DNA of 15,433 nucleotides from an uncultured Opitutia bacterium. Its GTDB lineage: Bacteria; Verrucomicrobiota; Verrucomicrobiia; Opitutales; UBA953. The notes under the pieces are model-generated. The model had not been told where the DNA came from and did no database searches. It saw only the letters and a program-made list of their open reading frames with translations. Both the position numbers and the translations under genes were made by a program. Each line of letters begins with the position of its first letter. Within the stretch, counting starts at the first letter, position 1. The stretch lies in contig CAJBPJ010000045.1 of assembly GCA_903957465.1 (NCBI GenBank), positions 1-15,433 of the forward strand, written 5' to 3'. This document shows, in pieces, positions 7,494-15,051 of this stretch.

Positions 7494-9407
7494 TTACTTC
7501 TTCGGCTCGTCGACGACCTCGAAGTCGCCATCGACGACCTTATCGTCCTTAGGCTTTGCGGATTCACCGGTAGGCGCTTGGGCAGATTCGGTGGCTGCTT
7601 TGTAGAGTGCCTCAGAGGCAGGCTCGACTGCTTTGGAGATCTTCTCGGTGGCAGCCTTAATTGCCTCCGCGTCGGCATCAGGCTTCTTCAATAGCTCCTT
7701 CGCCTCAGCAATCGCAGCTTCGGTTTGCGCTTTTGAATCGCCAGGGAACTTGTCGCCGTGATCCTTCAATTGTTTGTCGACCTGGAAGACGAGTGAATCG
7801 AGCTGATTGCGTGCTTCGGCAGCTTCGCGTGCCTTCTTATCTTCGTCGGCATAGAGTTCCGCTTCTTTGCGTAGTTTCTCAACTTCGTCTTTCGAGAGAC
7901 CCGAAGAACCTGAGATCGTAATCTTCTGCTCCTTACCGGTACCTTTATCTTTAGCAGAGACATGGAGGATACCATTGGCATCGATATCGAAGGTGACTTC
8001 GACTTGAGGCATCCCGCGGGGAGCAGCAGCAATCCCGTCGAGACGGAAGGTACCGAGCTGCTTGTTGTCTTTAGCCATGGGACGTTCGCCCTGGAGGATG
8101 ACAATATCAACCTGCGGTTGATTGTCGGCAGCGGTCGAGAAGACCTGCGACTTCTTCGTAGGGATCGTGGTGTTGCGCTCAATCATCGCCGTAGCCACGC
8201 CACCCATGGTTTCAATCGCCAGGGTAAGCGGGGTCACATCGAGCAAGAGTACATCTTTGACTTCGCCCTGGAGGACGCCGCCCTGGATAGCTGCACCCAC
8301 GGCGACAACTTCGTCAGGATTCACACCCTTGTGCGCTTCCTTACCTGCCAAGCCGTTGGCGAGTTCGATAACCTTAGGCATACGCGTCATACCGCCGACG
8401 AGCACGAGCTCGTTGATCTGTGACATCGCGATACCCGCATCCTTCAAGCAGGACTCGAAAGGCTTGCGCGTACGGGCAAATAAATCGTCGCAGACTTTCT
8501 CCATCTGTGCGCGTGAAAGACTCACATTGAGATGCTTAGGGCCAGAAGCATCCGCAGTGATGAAGGGCAGATTGATGTCGACCGAGTTCGCAGAAGATAG
8601 AGCAATTTTCGCTTTCTCGGCTTCTTCCTTCAAGCGCTGCAGAGCCATGGCATCTTTCGAGAGATCGATACCATTCTCGGCCTTGAAGCCGTCGACGAGC
8701 CACTGAATCAGACGCTCGTCCCAGTTATCACCACCAAGTTCGGTGTCGCCGTTGGTCGCGCGAACTTCAAAGACCCCATCACCAATTTCGAGTACAGAGA
8801 CGTCGAAGGTACCGCCACCTAAGTCATAGACAGCAATCTTTTCATCTTTCTTCTGGTCTAGACCGTAAGCAAGTGAAGCTGCAGTCGGCTCGTTGATGAT
8901 TCGCAGCACCTCTAGCCCTGCAATGGTGCCGGCATCCTTGGTGGCCTGACGTTGTGCATCATTGAAGTAAGCAGGAACTGTGATCACCGCCTGAGTGACT
9001 TTCTCGCCGAGATAAGATTCCGCATCTGCCTTTAGCTTCGCCAAGACCTTGGCGGCAATTTCTTGCGGTGTGAAAACGCGCTTCTCGCCATTCACAAGAC
9101 ACTCGATGGCCGCGTCGCCGTTTTTGCCTTCGACCACTTTGTACGGGAGCTTCGAGGCAACTTGTTTTACTTCTGCATACTTGCGACCAATCAAGCGCTT
9201 AGCCGAAAAGATCGTATTGCTAGGATTGGTGACCGCCTGGCGCTTGGCAGCTTGGCCAACAAGCGTGTCGCCGTTCTTTGCGAACGCGACGACCGAGGGC
9301 GTGGTACGTCCGCCTTCGCTGTTAGGGATGACGACGTTTTCGCCGCTTTCGCGTACTGCCATACACGAGTTGGTCGTGCCGAGGTCGATGCCGAGTATTT
9401 TAGCCAT
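7494..9407 (-). CDS. dnaK: molecular chaperone DnaK (Hsp70)
   Basis: ATP-dependent Hsp70 chaperone that folds and protects cytoplasmic proteins with DnaJ and GrpE. The 637-residue protein has the normal length. The nucleotide-binding domain has IDLGTTNSCMAV (7-18), NEPTAASLAYG (172-182) and VYDLGGGTFDVSVLEIG (193-209); the interdomain linker is VLLLDVTP (386-393), followed by the substrate-binding domain and helical lid. It ends with the conserved bacterial tail ...GDFEVVDEPKK. No grpE or dnaJ is adjacent. The ATG is preceded by 31 bases made only of A and C on the coding strand, so there is no Shine-Dalgarno at all. Upstream there is no CIRCE element; instead a sigma54-type promoter match is present. 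A strong terminator follows. Confidence 0.99.
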   Translation of the reverse strand: MAKILGIDLGTTNSCMAVRESGENVVIPNSEGGRTTPSVVAFAKNGDTLVGQAAKRQAVTNPSNTIFSAKRLIGRKYAEVKQVASKLPYKVVEGKNGDAAIECLVNGEKRVFTPQEIAAKVLAKLKADAESYLGEKVTQAVITVPAYFNDAQRQATKDAGTIAGLEVLRIINEPTAASLAYGLDQKKDEKIAVYDLGGGTFDVSVLEIGDGVFEVRATNGDTELGGDNWDERLIQWLVDGFKAENGIDLSKDAMALQRLKEEAEKAKIALSSANSVDINLPFITADASGPKHLNVSLSRAQMEKVCDDLFARTRKPFESCLKDAGIAMSQINELVLVGGMTRMPKVIELANGLAGKEAHKGVNPDEVVAVGAAIQGGVLQGEVKDVLLLDVTPLTLAIETMGGVATAMIERNTTIPTKKSQVFSTAADNQPQVDIVILQGERPMAKDNKQLGTFRLDGIAAAPRGMPQVEVTFDIDANGILHVSAKDKGTGKEQKITISGSSGLSKDEVEKLRKEAELYADEDKKAREAAEARNQLDSLVFQVDKQLKDHGDKFPGDSKAQTEAAIAEAKELLKKPDADAEAIKAATEKISKAVEPASEALYKAATESAQAPTGESAKPKDDKVVDGDFEVVDEPKK

Positions 9408-9446
9408 TGTTGTGTGGGTTGGTTGGTTTGTTGGTGTTAAATGCTA
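9408..9446 (-). promoter_or_regulatory. A/C-only 5' leader of dnaK, no Shine-Dalgarno
   Basis: Bases 9408-9438 read only A and C on the dnaK coding strand, so the leader cannot fold on itself by G-C or A-U pairing and offers no anti-SD contact. The complementary strand has GG runs at 9416-9418, 9421-9422, 9425-9426 and 9433-9434, which fits a two-layer G-quadruplex pattern. The upstream limit of this entry is the transcription start predicted from the -12 element and is inferred. Confidence 0.5.
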
Positions 9447-9456
9447 CTCCCTATGT

Positions 9457-9472
9457 GCAAGGCGCGTGCCAA
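9457..9472 (-). promoter_or_regulatory. sigma54-type (-24/-12) promoter of dnaK
   Basis: The minus strand reads TTGGCACG, four bases, then TTGC followed by A. This matches the RpoN consensus TGGCACG-N4-TTGC at all 11 fixed positions, including the GG and GC separated by the required distance. The -12 GC lies 50 bp before the dnaK ATG, predicting a start of transcription near 9446. Assignment rests on sequence only. Confidence 0.6.
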
Positions 9473-9522
9473 GGGTTACCCCCGGCAAACCCCCATAGAT
9501 AAAGGCGCAACCTCTCCACAAA

Positions 9523-9561
9523 CCCTGTCACAATGGACAAAACAGGGGCAGGCGTGACAGG
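9523..9561. promoter_or_regulatory. nested inverted repeats upstream of dnaK promoter
   Basis: CCTGTCAC (9524-9531) and GTGACAGG (9554-9561) form an 8-bp inverted repeat with a 22-bp spacer. Inside it, CCCTGT (9523-9528) also pairs with ACAGGG (9542-9547). The half-site CCTGT/ACAGG thus occurs three times. No T-run follows on either strand, so an operator or enhancer-binding site is more likely than a terminator. The centre lies about 95 bp upstream of the predicted dnaK start, a usual distance for sigma54 enhancer sites. Confidence 0.5.
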
Positions 9562-9568
9562 ATGGCAC

Positions 9569-9587
9569 AAAGGCTGACGACGCCTTT
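9569..9587 (-). terminator. possible terminator of the metallophosphoesterase gene
   Basis: AAAGGC (9569-9574) and GCCTTT (9582-9587) pair around a 7-base loop, 12 bp after the metallophosphoesterase stop codon. The stem is short and the T-run is only the three bases inside the stem, so termination would be weak or need other factors. Confidence 0.4.
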
Positions 9588-9598
9588 AGCCGGACGTC

Positions 9599-10747
9599 TT
9601 AGCGGATCTTCAATGTATAGCGCCAGCGAGGGTGGTCCCACCAAGGCGTCTTCCCTTGATCAAGCTTTAGCGTGGAGAACGTACGCACCGAGACCGTCTG
9701 ACCATCCGGCTCAAATGTGACCAAACGCATCCAGCCATCACCACCATTACCCTTCTCGTAAGAACCTCCCCCGAGTCCTTGGGCGTTAAAGAGCATCTGG
9801 TGTACGTCGTGCCCGGCGGTTGCCTTATCAACACGGTAACCCACATGGGCTCCCATGACGTGTCCATTAAAGACGAGCTGAATTTGCGGAGCATCTTTCA
9901 CCAAAGCTTTCCAGAGATCTTCACCGTCATGGGTATCTCCGTCTTTACCTGTTTTATACCAATGAGGGTTACCCGGCTCAGTGGGAAGATTTTCACCCTG
10001 ACCCTCGCGTAGATTATTATCCTTAAGGAAACAGTGCGTGAGTAAGATGCCTAAGTGCTGGGCATATTTCGGACGGGCAAAAACCGCACGAGCCCAATCG
10101 ACCACCGCTTTGCGTGGCGCCCATTCCAGCGAAACGAGCAGAATGGGACGTCCAAAGGGTGGCTTATATTCATAAGCGGCATTCTCGAGTGTCTGTACGC
10201 CAAATGCATTCGGTGCTGTCTCAATCAGAATGCCACCATCTTTTTGCGGCAAGGTGTGACGGTTCCAATCGAGCGGAAAATATTTTGGGAATTGGCTGTT
10301 ACGATTTTCAGCTGAACGTGGACCGTAATCGTGATTACCCGTCGCCATGACAACAGGTAATTGATCTTTAATTTTATCGAGCGCACGCCGAGCACTCGTC
10401 CACTGCGAAGCTGAATCCTGATCCCCACCGCCCTGCCCTCCACCTACCGTAATACCGTTTTGCTCAACGATATCGCCTTCGTGCATAGCGACTTTGATTT
10501 TCCAAGCCTCTCGGTGGTCAGCAACCCACTGACACATCCGTTCAAAGTTGCCCTGGTTCTTGGCATACTTCGCGTAATTCTGCGTGTCCGGGAAAACAAC
10601 CATCGTCCACCCCTCCTTAATCCCAGCGGAACCATCACCCAGCAAGGCAGGTTGCGGTAGATCGGTTTGTGCAAAGAGCTTTGGGCCAATGAATGGCGCC
10701 AGGGCTAGGGCGACGAGGAATTGACGGCGATGGACGAGACTTTCCAT
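9599..10747 (-). CDS. exported metallophosphoesterase (calcineurin-like)
   Basis: Probable phosphohydrolase or phosphodiesterase of the calcineurin-like metallophosphoesterase family. With the ATG at 10747 the protein has 382 residues; the reading frame extends 48 codons further up, but that part overlaps hemB and has no protein character. The N-terminus MESLVHRRQFLVALALAPFI has a twin-arginine-like RRxFL followed by a hydrophobic stretch and a likely cleavage near LFA-Q (25-27), so it is probably exported, perhaps by Tat with metals loaded. Metal motifs are PDTQNY (53-58), GDIVEQN (91-97), GNHDYG (137-142), LTHCF (236-240) and GHVMGAH (295-301). The first motif has Gln where many relatives have His. 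AGGAAAGG lies about 11 bases before the ATG. It is divergent from hemB. Given the neighbouring pst genes a role in phosphate scavenging is possible but unproven. Confidence 0.85.
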   Translation of the reverse strand: MESLVHRRQFLVALALAPFIGPKLFAQTDLPQPALLGDGSAGIKEGWTMVVFPDTQNYAKYAKNQGNFERMCQWVADHREAWKIKVAMHEGDIVEQNGITVGGGQGGGDQDSASQWTSARRALDKIKDQLPVVMATGNHDYGPRSAENRNSQFPKYFPLDWNRHTLPQKDGGILIETAPNAFGVQTLENAAYEYKPPFGRPILLVSLEWAPRKAVVDWARAVFARPKYAQHLGILLTHCFLKDNNLREGQGENLPTEPGNPHWYKTGKDGDTHDGEDLWKALVKDAPQIQLVFNGHVMGAHVGYRVDKATAGHDVHQMLFNAQGLGGGSYEKGNGGDGWMRLVTFEPDGQTVSVRTFSTLKLDQGKTPWWDHPRWRYTLKIR

Positions 10748-10798
10748 GTAGCATTTGACCTTTCCTGAGGCTTTAGGTTCAACATTATCTTTCCTTCG

Positions 10799-11794
10799 AT
10801 GTCGCTCAATATCCCCATTCGCCTTCGGCGCCTGCGCGCAACGGCAGGCATCCGTGCCATGCTCGGGGAAAGCGACGTTGCCCCCCGACACCTCATCCAG
10901 CCTCTATTTGTTACGGAAGGTGCCACCCCTGAGCCTATTGCCTCGTTACCCGGACAATCCCGCATCCCGCTCCAGGATCTCGGTAAAAAATGCGCAGAAC
11001 TCAACGCACTCGGTATCCACGGCGTCGCCCTCTTTCCCAAAGTTGAAAGCGGAAAGACTGCCGAGGGTGCAGAAGCTCTGAATCCAAACGCCCTCATCTA
11101 CCGGGCTATCCGCGCCATTAAGCAAGCGTCGCCCGAAACCGTCATTTTCGCAGACGTCGCCCTCGATCCATACACGACCCATGGACATGACGGCGTACTT
11201 ACAGCCGACGGCAGCGATGTGGATAATGACCGCACTGTCGCCACCCTCGCTAAGATGTCAGTGCTCTGCGCCCAAGCGGGAGCCGATTTTGTCGCACCTT
11301 CCGATATGATGGACGGACGTGTCGCCGCGATTCGCGCAGCTCTCGACGCCGCCGGACACACCGAAACAGGCATTCTCGCCTACTCCGCCAAATATGCCTC
11401 GGCCTTTTATGGTCCCTTCCGCGATGCCGTCGGGAGTGCCCGTAAACCTGGCGAACAAGCCATCAGCAAGTCCACCTACCAAATGGACCCAGCCAACCGT
11501 CGCGAAGCCGTGCGCGAAGCACTACTCGACGCCGCTGAAGGTGCTGATCTCTTAATGGTAAAACCTGCCGGGGCCTACCTCGACATCATCCGTGATGTCG
11601 CCAATGCCACCGACATCCCCCTCGCCGCTTACCAAGTGTCCGGCGAATACGCCATGCTCCACGCCGCCGCTGAACGTGGCTGGATTGACTTACGGACCGC
11701 ACGCAACGAATCACTCTTAGCCATCCGCCGCGCCGGCGCCGATCTCATCCTCACCTACTTCGCCGAAGCAGTTGCGAGAGATGCGGGGAACTGA
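10799..11794 (+). CDS. hemB: porphobilinogen synthase (delta-aminolevulinic acid dehydratase)
   Basis: Condenses two 5-aminolevulinate molecules to porphobilinogen in tetrapyrrole synthesis, following the HemL product. The 331-residue protein has the expected length. The catalytic lysines are K198 in YSAKYAS and K255 in MVKPAGAY. The metal region DVALDPYTTHGHDG (119-132) has Asp where zinc enzymes have Cys, so this belongs to the Asp-rich, magnesium-type class known from Pseudomonas and plants. The ATG at 10799 agrees with the conserved N-terminal RLRRLRATAGIR. No Shine-Dalgarno is present in the last 15 bases. The 51-bp gap to the divergent metallophosphoesterase gene must hold its promoter. 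It is convergent with phoU, separated by a repeat block. Confidence 0.97.
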   Translation: MSLNIPIRLRRLRATAGIRAMLGESDVAPRHLIQPLFVTEGATPEPIASLPGQSRIPLQDLGKKCAELNALGIHGVALFPKVESGKTAEGAEALNPNALIYRAIRAIKQASPETVIFADVALDPYTTHGHDGVLTADGSDVDNDRTVATLAKMSVLCAQAGADFVAPSDMMDGRVAAIRAALDAAGHTETGILAYSAKYASAFYGPFRDAVGSARKPGEQAISKSTYQMDPANRREAVREALLDAAEGADLLMVKPAGAYLDIIRDVANATDIPLAAYQVSGEYAMLHAAAERGWIDLRTARNESLLAIRRAGADLILTYFAEAVARDAGN

Positions 11795-11885
11795 GACGAG
11801 ACTAAAGCTAAAGGACTAAGGACTAAAGCGGGAGACTAAAGCTGAAGCGGGAGACTAAAGCTGAAGGACTAAGGTCTAAAGACAA
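11795..11885. repeat. ACTAAAG-type direct-repeat block between hemB and phoU
   Basis: The whole gap is built from variants of GACTAAAG or GACTAAGG: seven copies begin at 11801, 11815, 11822, 11835, 11854, 11868 and 11875, at steps of 14, 7, 13, 19, 14 and 7 bases. Within it a 19-bp unit, AAGCGGGAGACTAAAGCTG, is present as two perfect tandem copies (11826-11844 and 11845-11863). No hairpin of note is seen. On the phoU strand it is C/U-rich and G-poor. Confidence 0.9.
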
Positions 11886-11888
11886 ACG

Positions 11889-12542
11889 TTAGCGGGCGTG
11901 GCGAACGTCTTCACCGCTGAGCAAGAAGATGACTTGCTCGGCGATATTTTTGGCGTGGTCGCCGATGCGTTCGTAGGCCTTGGAGATGAAGATGAGTTCG
12001 ACGTGCGAGGCCGAGACTTTGGCGGCATCGCCTGCCTTACCAAAGAGCGCGATATAGTTTTCGCGATTTAAGCGGTCGATCTCAGCGTCACCCTCGAGCA
12101 CTGAACGCGCTTTAACGATATCACCCTCAATAAAGGCATCCATCGCATTGCGCAGAGCCGCGGTCGCCAAACGTCCCTCAACAGGAACATGCAACAGATC
12201 CTTCAACGGACCGCGGTCCGAAATCGTCAATACACGACGGGCAACCACGGATGCCTCATCGGCAACGCGCTCAAGGTCGTGTCCAATATCACGTGCTGCC
12301 AAAAGCAAGCGGACGTCGCCACCCATCGGACCGAAGAGTGTCAGGTAACGCATGATTTCGCGGTCAACGCGTTTTTCAAGGTCGTCGACACCGTCGTCCA
12401 TACCGCGGACCTGAAGGGCGAGGCCATTATCGCCTTCCTCCAGAGCACGGAGTGAGAGACGAGTCATATCGAGCGTGCGTTCGCCCATGAGGACAAGGTC
12501 GTCGCGGAGCTGGCGGAGTTCTTCGTGGAAGTAACGTTGCAT
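11889..12542 (-). CDS. phoU: phosphate-specific transport system accessory protein PhoU
   Basis: Cytoplasmic regulator that links the Pst transporter to the PhoR/PhoB-type phosphate response and helps to restrain phosphate uptake. The 217-residue, all-helical protein has two copies of the PhoU three-helix repeat. Each carries the metal-binding ExxAD/ExxGD motif: DLERVADEASVVAR (89-102) and YERIGDHAKNIAE (190-202). It lies last in pstC-pstA-pstB-phoU, 43 bp after the pstB stop, the usual order. No Shine-Dalgarno is visible before the ATG. Its stop is followed directly by the repeat block shared with hemB; no hairpin terminator is seen. Confidence 0.96.
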   Translation of the reverse strand: MQRYFHEELRQLRDDLVLMGERTLDMTRLSLRALEEGDNGLALQVRGMDDGVDDLEKRVDREIMRYLTLFGPMGGDVRLLLAARDIGHDLERVADEASVVARRVLTISDRGPLKDLLHVPVEGRLATAALRNAMDAFIEGDIVKARSVLEGDAEIDRLNRENYIALFGKAGDAAKVSASHVELIFISKAYERIGDHAKNIAEQVIFLLSGEDVRHAR

Positions 12543-12585
12543 GGTAGTAAGTGATAGAGTGAATGCGCGGTGGAGTAAATAGAAC

Positions 12586-13395
12586 TCAACCGAAACGGCC
12601 CGAGATGTAAGCCTCAGTCTGGGCCTGGGCAGGATTCATAAAGATTTTTTCAGTTAAATCCGTCTCAATCAATTTTCCGAGATAGAAAAAGGCCGTACGA
12701 TCAGAAACGCGGGCAGCTTGTTGCATCGAGTGAGTGACAATCACGATGGTAAACTGGGTTTTGAGTTCGTGGATGAGTTCCTCGATCTTACCGGTGGCAA
12801 TCGGGTCGAGCGCCGAACAAGGCTCGTCCATCAGCAAAATCTCAGGACGGTTGGCGATTGCCCGTGCAATACACAGACGCTGCATCTGGCCACCGGAGAG
12901 CCCGAGCGCGCTGTCTTGCAGGCGATCTTTCACTTCAGTCCAGAGGGCGGCACGACGGAGCGAGGCCTCGCAAACTTCGTCCAAGACACTGCGGTCACTC
13001 ACACCTGCAATGCGAAGCGAGTAGACAACATTTTCGTAAATGGACTTCGGGAAGGGGTTTGATTTTTGGAAAACCATGCCAATACGACGACGCAGCGAAA
13101 TCACTTCGACTGTCGGGTCGTAAATGGAGCGTCCATCCACCGTAATATCGCCCTCGTGCCGCACATGATCGACAAGGTCGTTCATACGGTTGAGGTTTCG
13201 CAACAAGGTCGACTTACCACAACCCGATGGTCCGATGAACGCAGTCACCTGTCGCTCGGGGATTGTCAGGGTGATGGCATCGAGGGCTTTTTTATCACTA
13301 TACCAGAAGCCGTAATCCTTGATGTGGATATAGTCGGTACGTCCGTCACTGGGCGTGGACGACTTTACCTGAATGCGTGAGGGTGTGACAGTCAT
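12586..13395 (-). CDS. pstB: phosphate ABC transporter ATP-binding protein PstB
   Basis: ATPase that energises phosphate import through PstC-PstA at the inner membrane. From the ATG at 13395 it has 269 residues, starting MTVTPSRIQV. A longer reading frame runs into pstA to 13464, but the extra 23 residues are not family-like. Motifs: Walker A GPSGCGKST (55-63), Q-loop VFQKSNPFPKSIYENV, signature LSGGQMQRLCIARA (166-179), Walker B ILLMDEPCSALDP (186-198) and the switch His in VTHSMQQA (about 222). The KSNPFPKSIYENV wording is specific for PstB. The gap to the pstA stop is 13 bp, so the genes are cotranscribed. Confidence 0.97.
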   Translation of the reverse strand: MTVTPSRIQVKSSTPSDGRTDYIHIKDYGFWYSDKKALDAITLTIPERQVTAFIGPSGCGKSTLLRNLNRMNDLVDHVRHEGDITVDGRSIYDPTVEVISLRRRIGMVFQKSNPFPKSIYENVVYSLRIAGVSDRSVLDEVCEASLRRAALWTEVKDRLQDSALGLSGGQMQRLCIARAIANRPEILLMDEPCSALDPIATGKIEELIHELKTQFTIVIVTHSMQQAARVSDRTAFFYLGKLIETDLTEKIFMNPAQAQTEAYISGRFG

Positions 13396-13408
13396 GGGTG
13401 TGACAATG

Positions 13409-15049
13409 TTAGAAGGTAGAGGTTTTGTAGCGTTCACGAAGACGATTGCGGATGGTAATCGCACCCAGGTTTAAGAAAACCACGAGCGCGAGGAGCAAAA
13501 GTGTTGAGGCAAAGACCATCGGCTTAGCCGCATCCGAATCCGGCGACTGGAAACCTAAGTCGTAAATATGGAAACCAAGGTGCATGAATTTCCGATCGGC
13601 ATGCAGGAATGGGAATGTGCTATCGAGGGGTAATGTCGGCGCAAGTTTGACCACGCCCACAATCATCAATGGGGCAACTTCCCCTGCCCCACGGGCCATC
13701 GCCAGAATCACACCCGTGAGGATACCCGGTGCGGACGCCGGAAGGACGACATTGCGAATCGTCTGCCATTTGGAAGCTCCGCAAGCCAGCGAAGCCTCAC
13801 GGGCTCCACGCGGGACGGCGACAAGGGCTTCTTCGGTCGCCACAATCACCACCGGCAAGGTCATCAGCGCCAGGGTAAGCGAAGCCCAGAGCAAACCACC
13901 GGTACCAAAGACCGGTGTGTTGTTATTATAACGCAGTTGGTCGGCAAAGAAGAGTTGGTCGATGCTTCCACCTAAGACGTAGACAAAGAATCCAAGACCA
14001 AAGACACCAAAGACAATCGAAGGAACCCCCGCGAGATTGTTAACACTGATACGCACCAAGCGAAGCACCGTCCCTTGCTTAGCGTATTCACGAAGATAAA
14101 TTGCGGCAATCACACCAAATGGCGTGACCATCGCGCTCATGAAAACGGTCATGACAAAGGTACCAAAAAGCGCCGGCAACAATCCGCCTTCGGTATTGGC
14201 TTCGCGTGGATCGGTCGAAACGAAATCCCACCCACGCGAAAGTGCTAAAGTGAGCTTATCCCACCACGACATTACATTGGGCTGCCAGAATCGAACGACC
14301 GCACTCACAGGTATCTCAATGGCACGGCCAGCTCCATCCTTCGCACTGAGAACCCCTCCTGCATCCGTCGCGCGCAGCTGACGGGCTTCAGCCGCTAGGG
14401 CTTGGTAAGACTTTTCGAGTGCATCAAGCTCCGCCTTAGCTGCCGCGACATCACCCTTGCGGTCTTCGGCTTTTCGCAGAGCGATTTTCGCAGACTGCAT
14501 ATCGCTATTCACCGCACCAATTTGACCACGTTCAATCGATATAATCTTTTCGCGCAATTCGGCTGCAGCTGAAACTTCGCGCTGCAATGTTTGCACGAAC
14601 AAAGGATCAGAGACCGCAATTTTTTGTCCATTAGTCATCTTCAGCTCCTGCGGCAGCACAAAGGCGGCACCATTTTCCATCCGCTCGAGAGCCATCACGG
14701 ATGGCGGCGTGCTCTCGGACTTAATAATACTTTCATCAATCCACTGGTAAGATTGACCGTTCACCTCACGGAGACCGACTTGGTATTGCCGCTCCATTTT
14801 ACCTTCGGCAGGCGGCGTACCTGGCTTCAGGCGATTTTGTGCCAACGGGCCGAGCAAGACACGTCCGTCCTTTAATTCGACGCGGACGACTTCCGGTGAA
14901 CCAAAGACAGCCAGACCTTGGGTGACGATCACACCGACAAGCATCACCACCATGCCTAAACCGAAGAGCAAACCGACGCCCGTAAACCAGACGAAGGCCT
15001 CACCCGAAGGGGCGCTGGTATTCGATTTCTGAGCTGCGGGGGCGTTCAT
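13409..15049 (-). CDS. pstA: phosphate ABC transporter permease PstA, long form
   Basis: Inner-membrane permease subunit of the high-affinity phosphate importer. At 546 residues it is nearly twice the roughly 280-300 of the E. coli protein. The extra part lies at the N-terminus: a first membrane segment (about 19-45), then a large, probably periplasmic region (50-260) with a basic/acidic, Ala-rich likely coiled coil at about 155-228. The standard permease domain follows from about 290, with membrane helices and the cytoplasmic EAA loop EALVAVPRGAREASLACGAS (407-426) that docks PstB. It ends in RLRERYK, as PstC does. It starts 2 bp after the pstC stop. Similar long PstA forms are known in other phyla, so this is a recognised variant; the role of the insert is unknown. 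Confidence 0.93.
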   Translation of the reverse strand: MNAPAAQKSNTSAPSGEAFVWFTGVGLLFGLGMVVMLVGVIVTQGLAVFGSPEVVRVELKDGRVLLGPLAQNRLKPGTPPAEGKMERQYQVGLREVNGQSYQWIDESIIKSESTPPSVMALERMENGAAFVLPQELKMTNGQKIAVSDPLFVQTLQREVSAAAELREKIISIERGQIGAVNSDMQSAKIALRKAEDRKGDVAAAKAELDALEKSYQALAAEARQLRATDAGGVLSAKDGAGRAIEIPVSAVVRFWQPNVMSWWDKLTLALSRGWDFVSTDPREANTEGGLLPALFGTFVMTVFMSAMVTPFGVIAAIYLREYAKQGTVLRLVRISVNNLAGVPSIVFGVFGLGFFVYVLGGSIDQLFFADQLRYNNNTPVFGTGGLLWASLTLALMTLPVVIVATEEALVAVPRGAREASLACGASKWQTIRNVVLPASAPGILTGVILAMARGAGEVAPLMIVGVVKLAPTLPLDSTFPFLHADRKFMHLGFHIYDLGFQSPDSDAAKPMVFASTLLLLALVVFLNLGAITIRNRLRERYKTSTF

Positions 15050-15051
15050 GA

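Noticed and set aside
8122..8706. 194-codon open frame on the plus strand antisense to dnaK
   Set aside because: Shadow frame of dnaK codon bias, composition Ser/Arg/Pro-rich with no domain; DnaK on the other strand is certain.
9439..9456. CIRCE operator upstream of dnaK
   Set aside because: GAGTAGCATTTAA resembles half of the site, but the inverted TTAGCACTC half is missing.
10748..10798. Promoter for hemB (TTGACC and CATTAT)
   Set aside because: The spacing is 22 bp, too long for a sigma70 promoter, so no call is made although a promoter must lie in this gap.
10748..10891. 48-codon N-terminal extension of the metallophosphoesterase
   Set aside because: It overlaps the start of hemB and its residues are not protein-like; the signal peptide starts directly at the ATG at 10747.
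13396..13464. 23-codon N-terminal extension of PstB
   Set aside because: It lies inside pstA and lacks family similarity; the ATG at 13395 gives the normal length.
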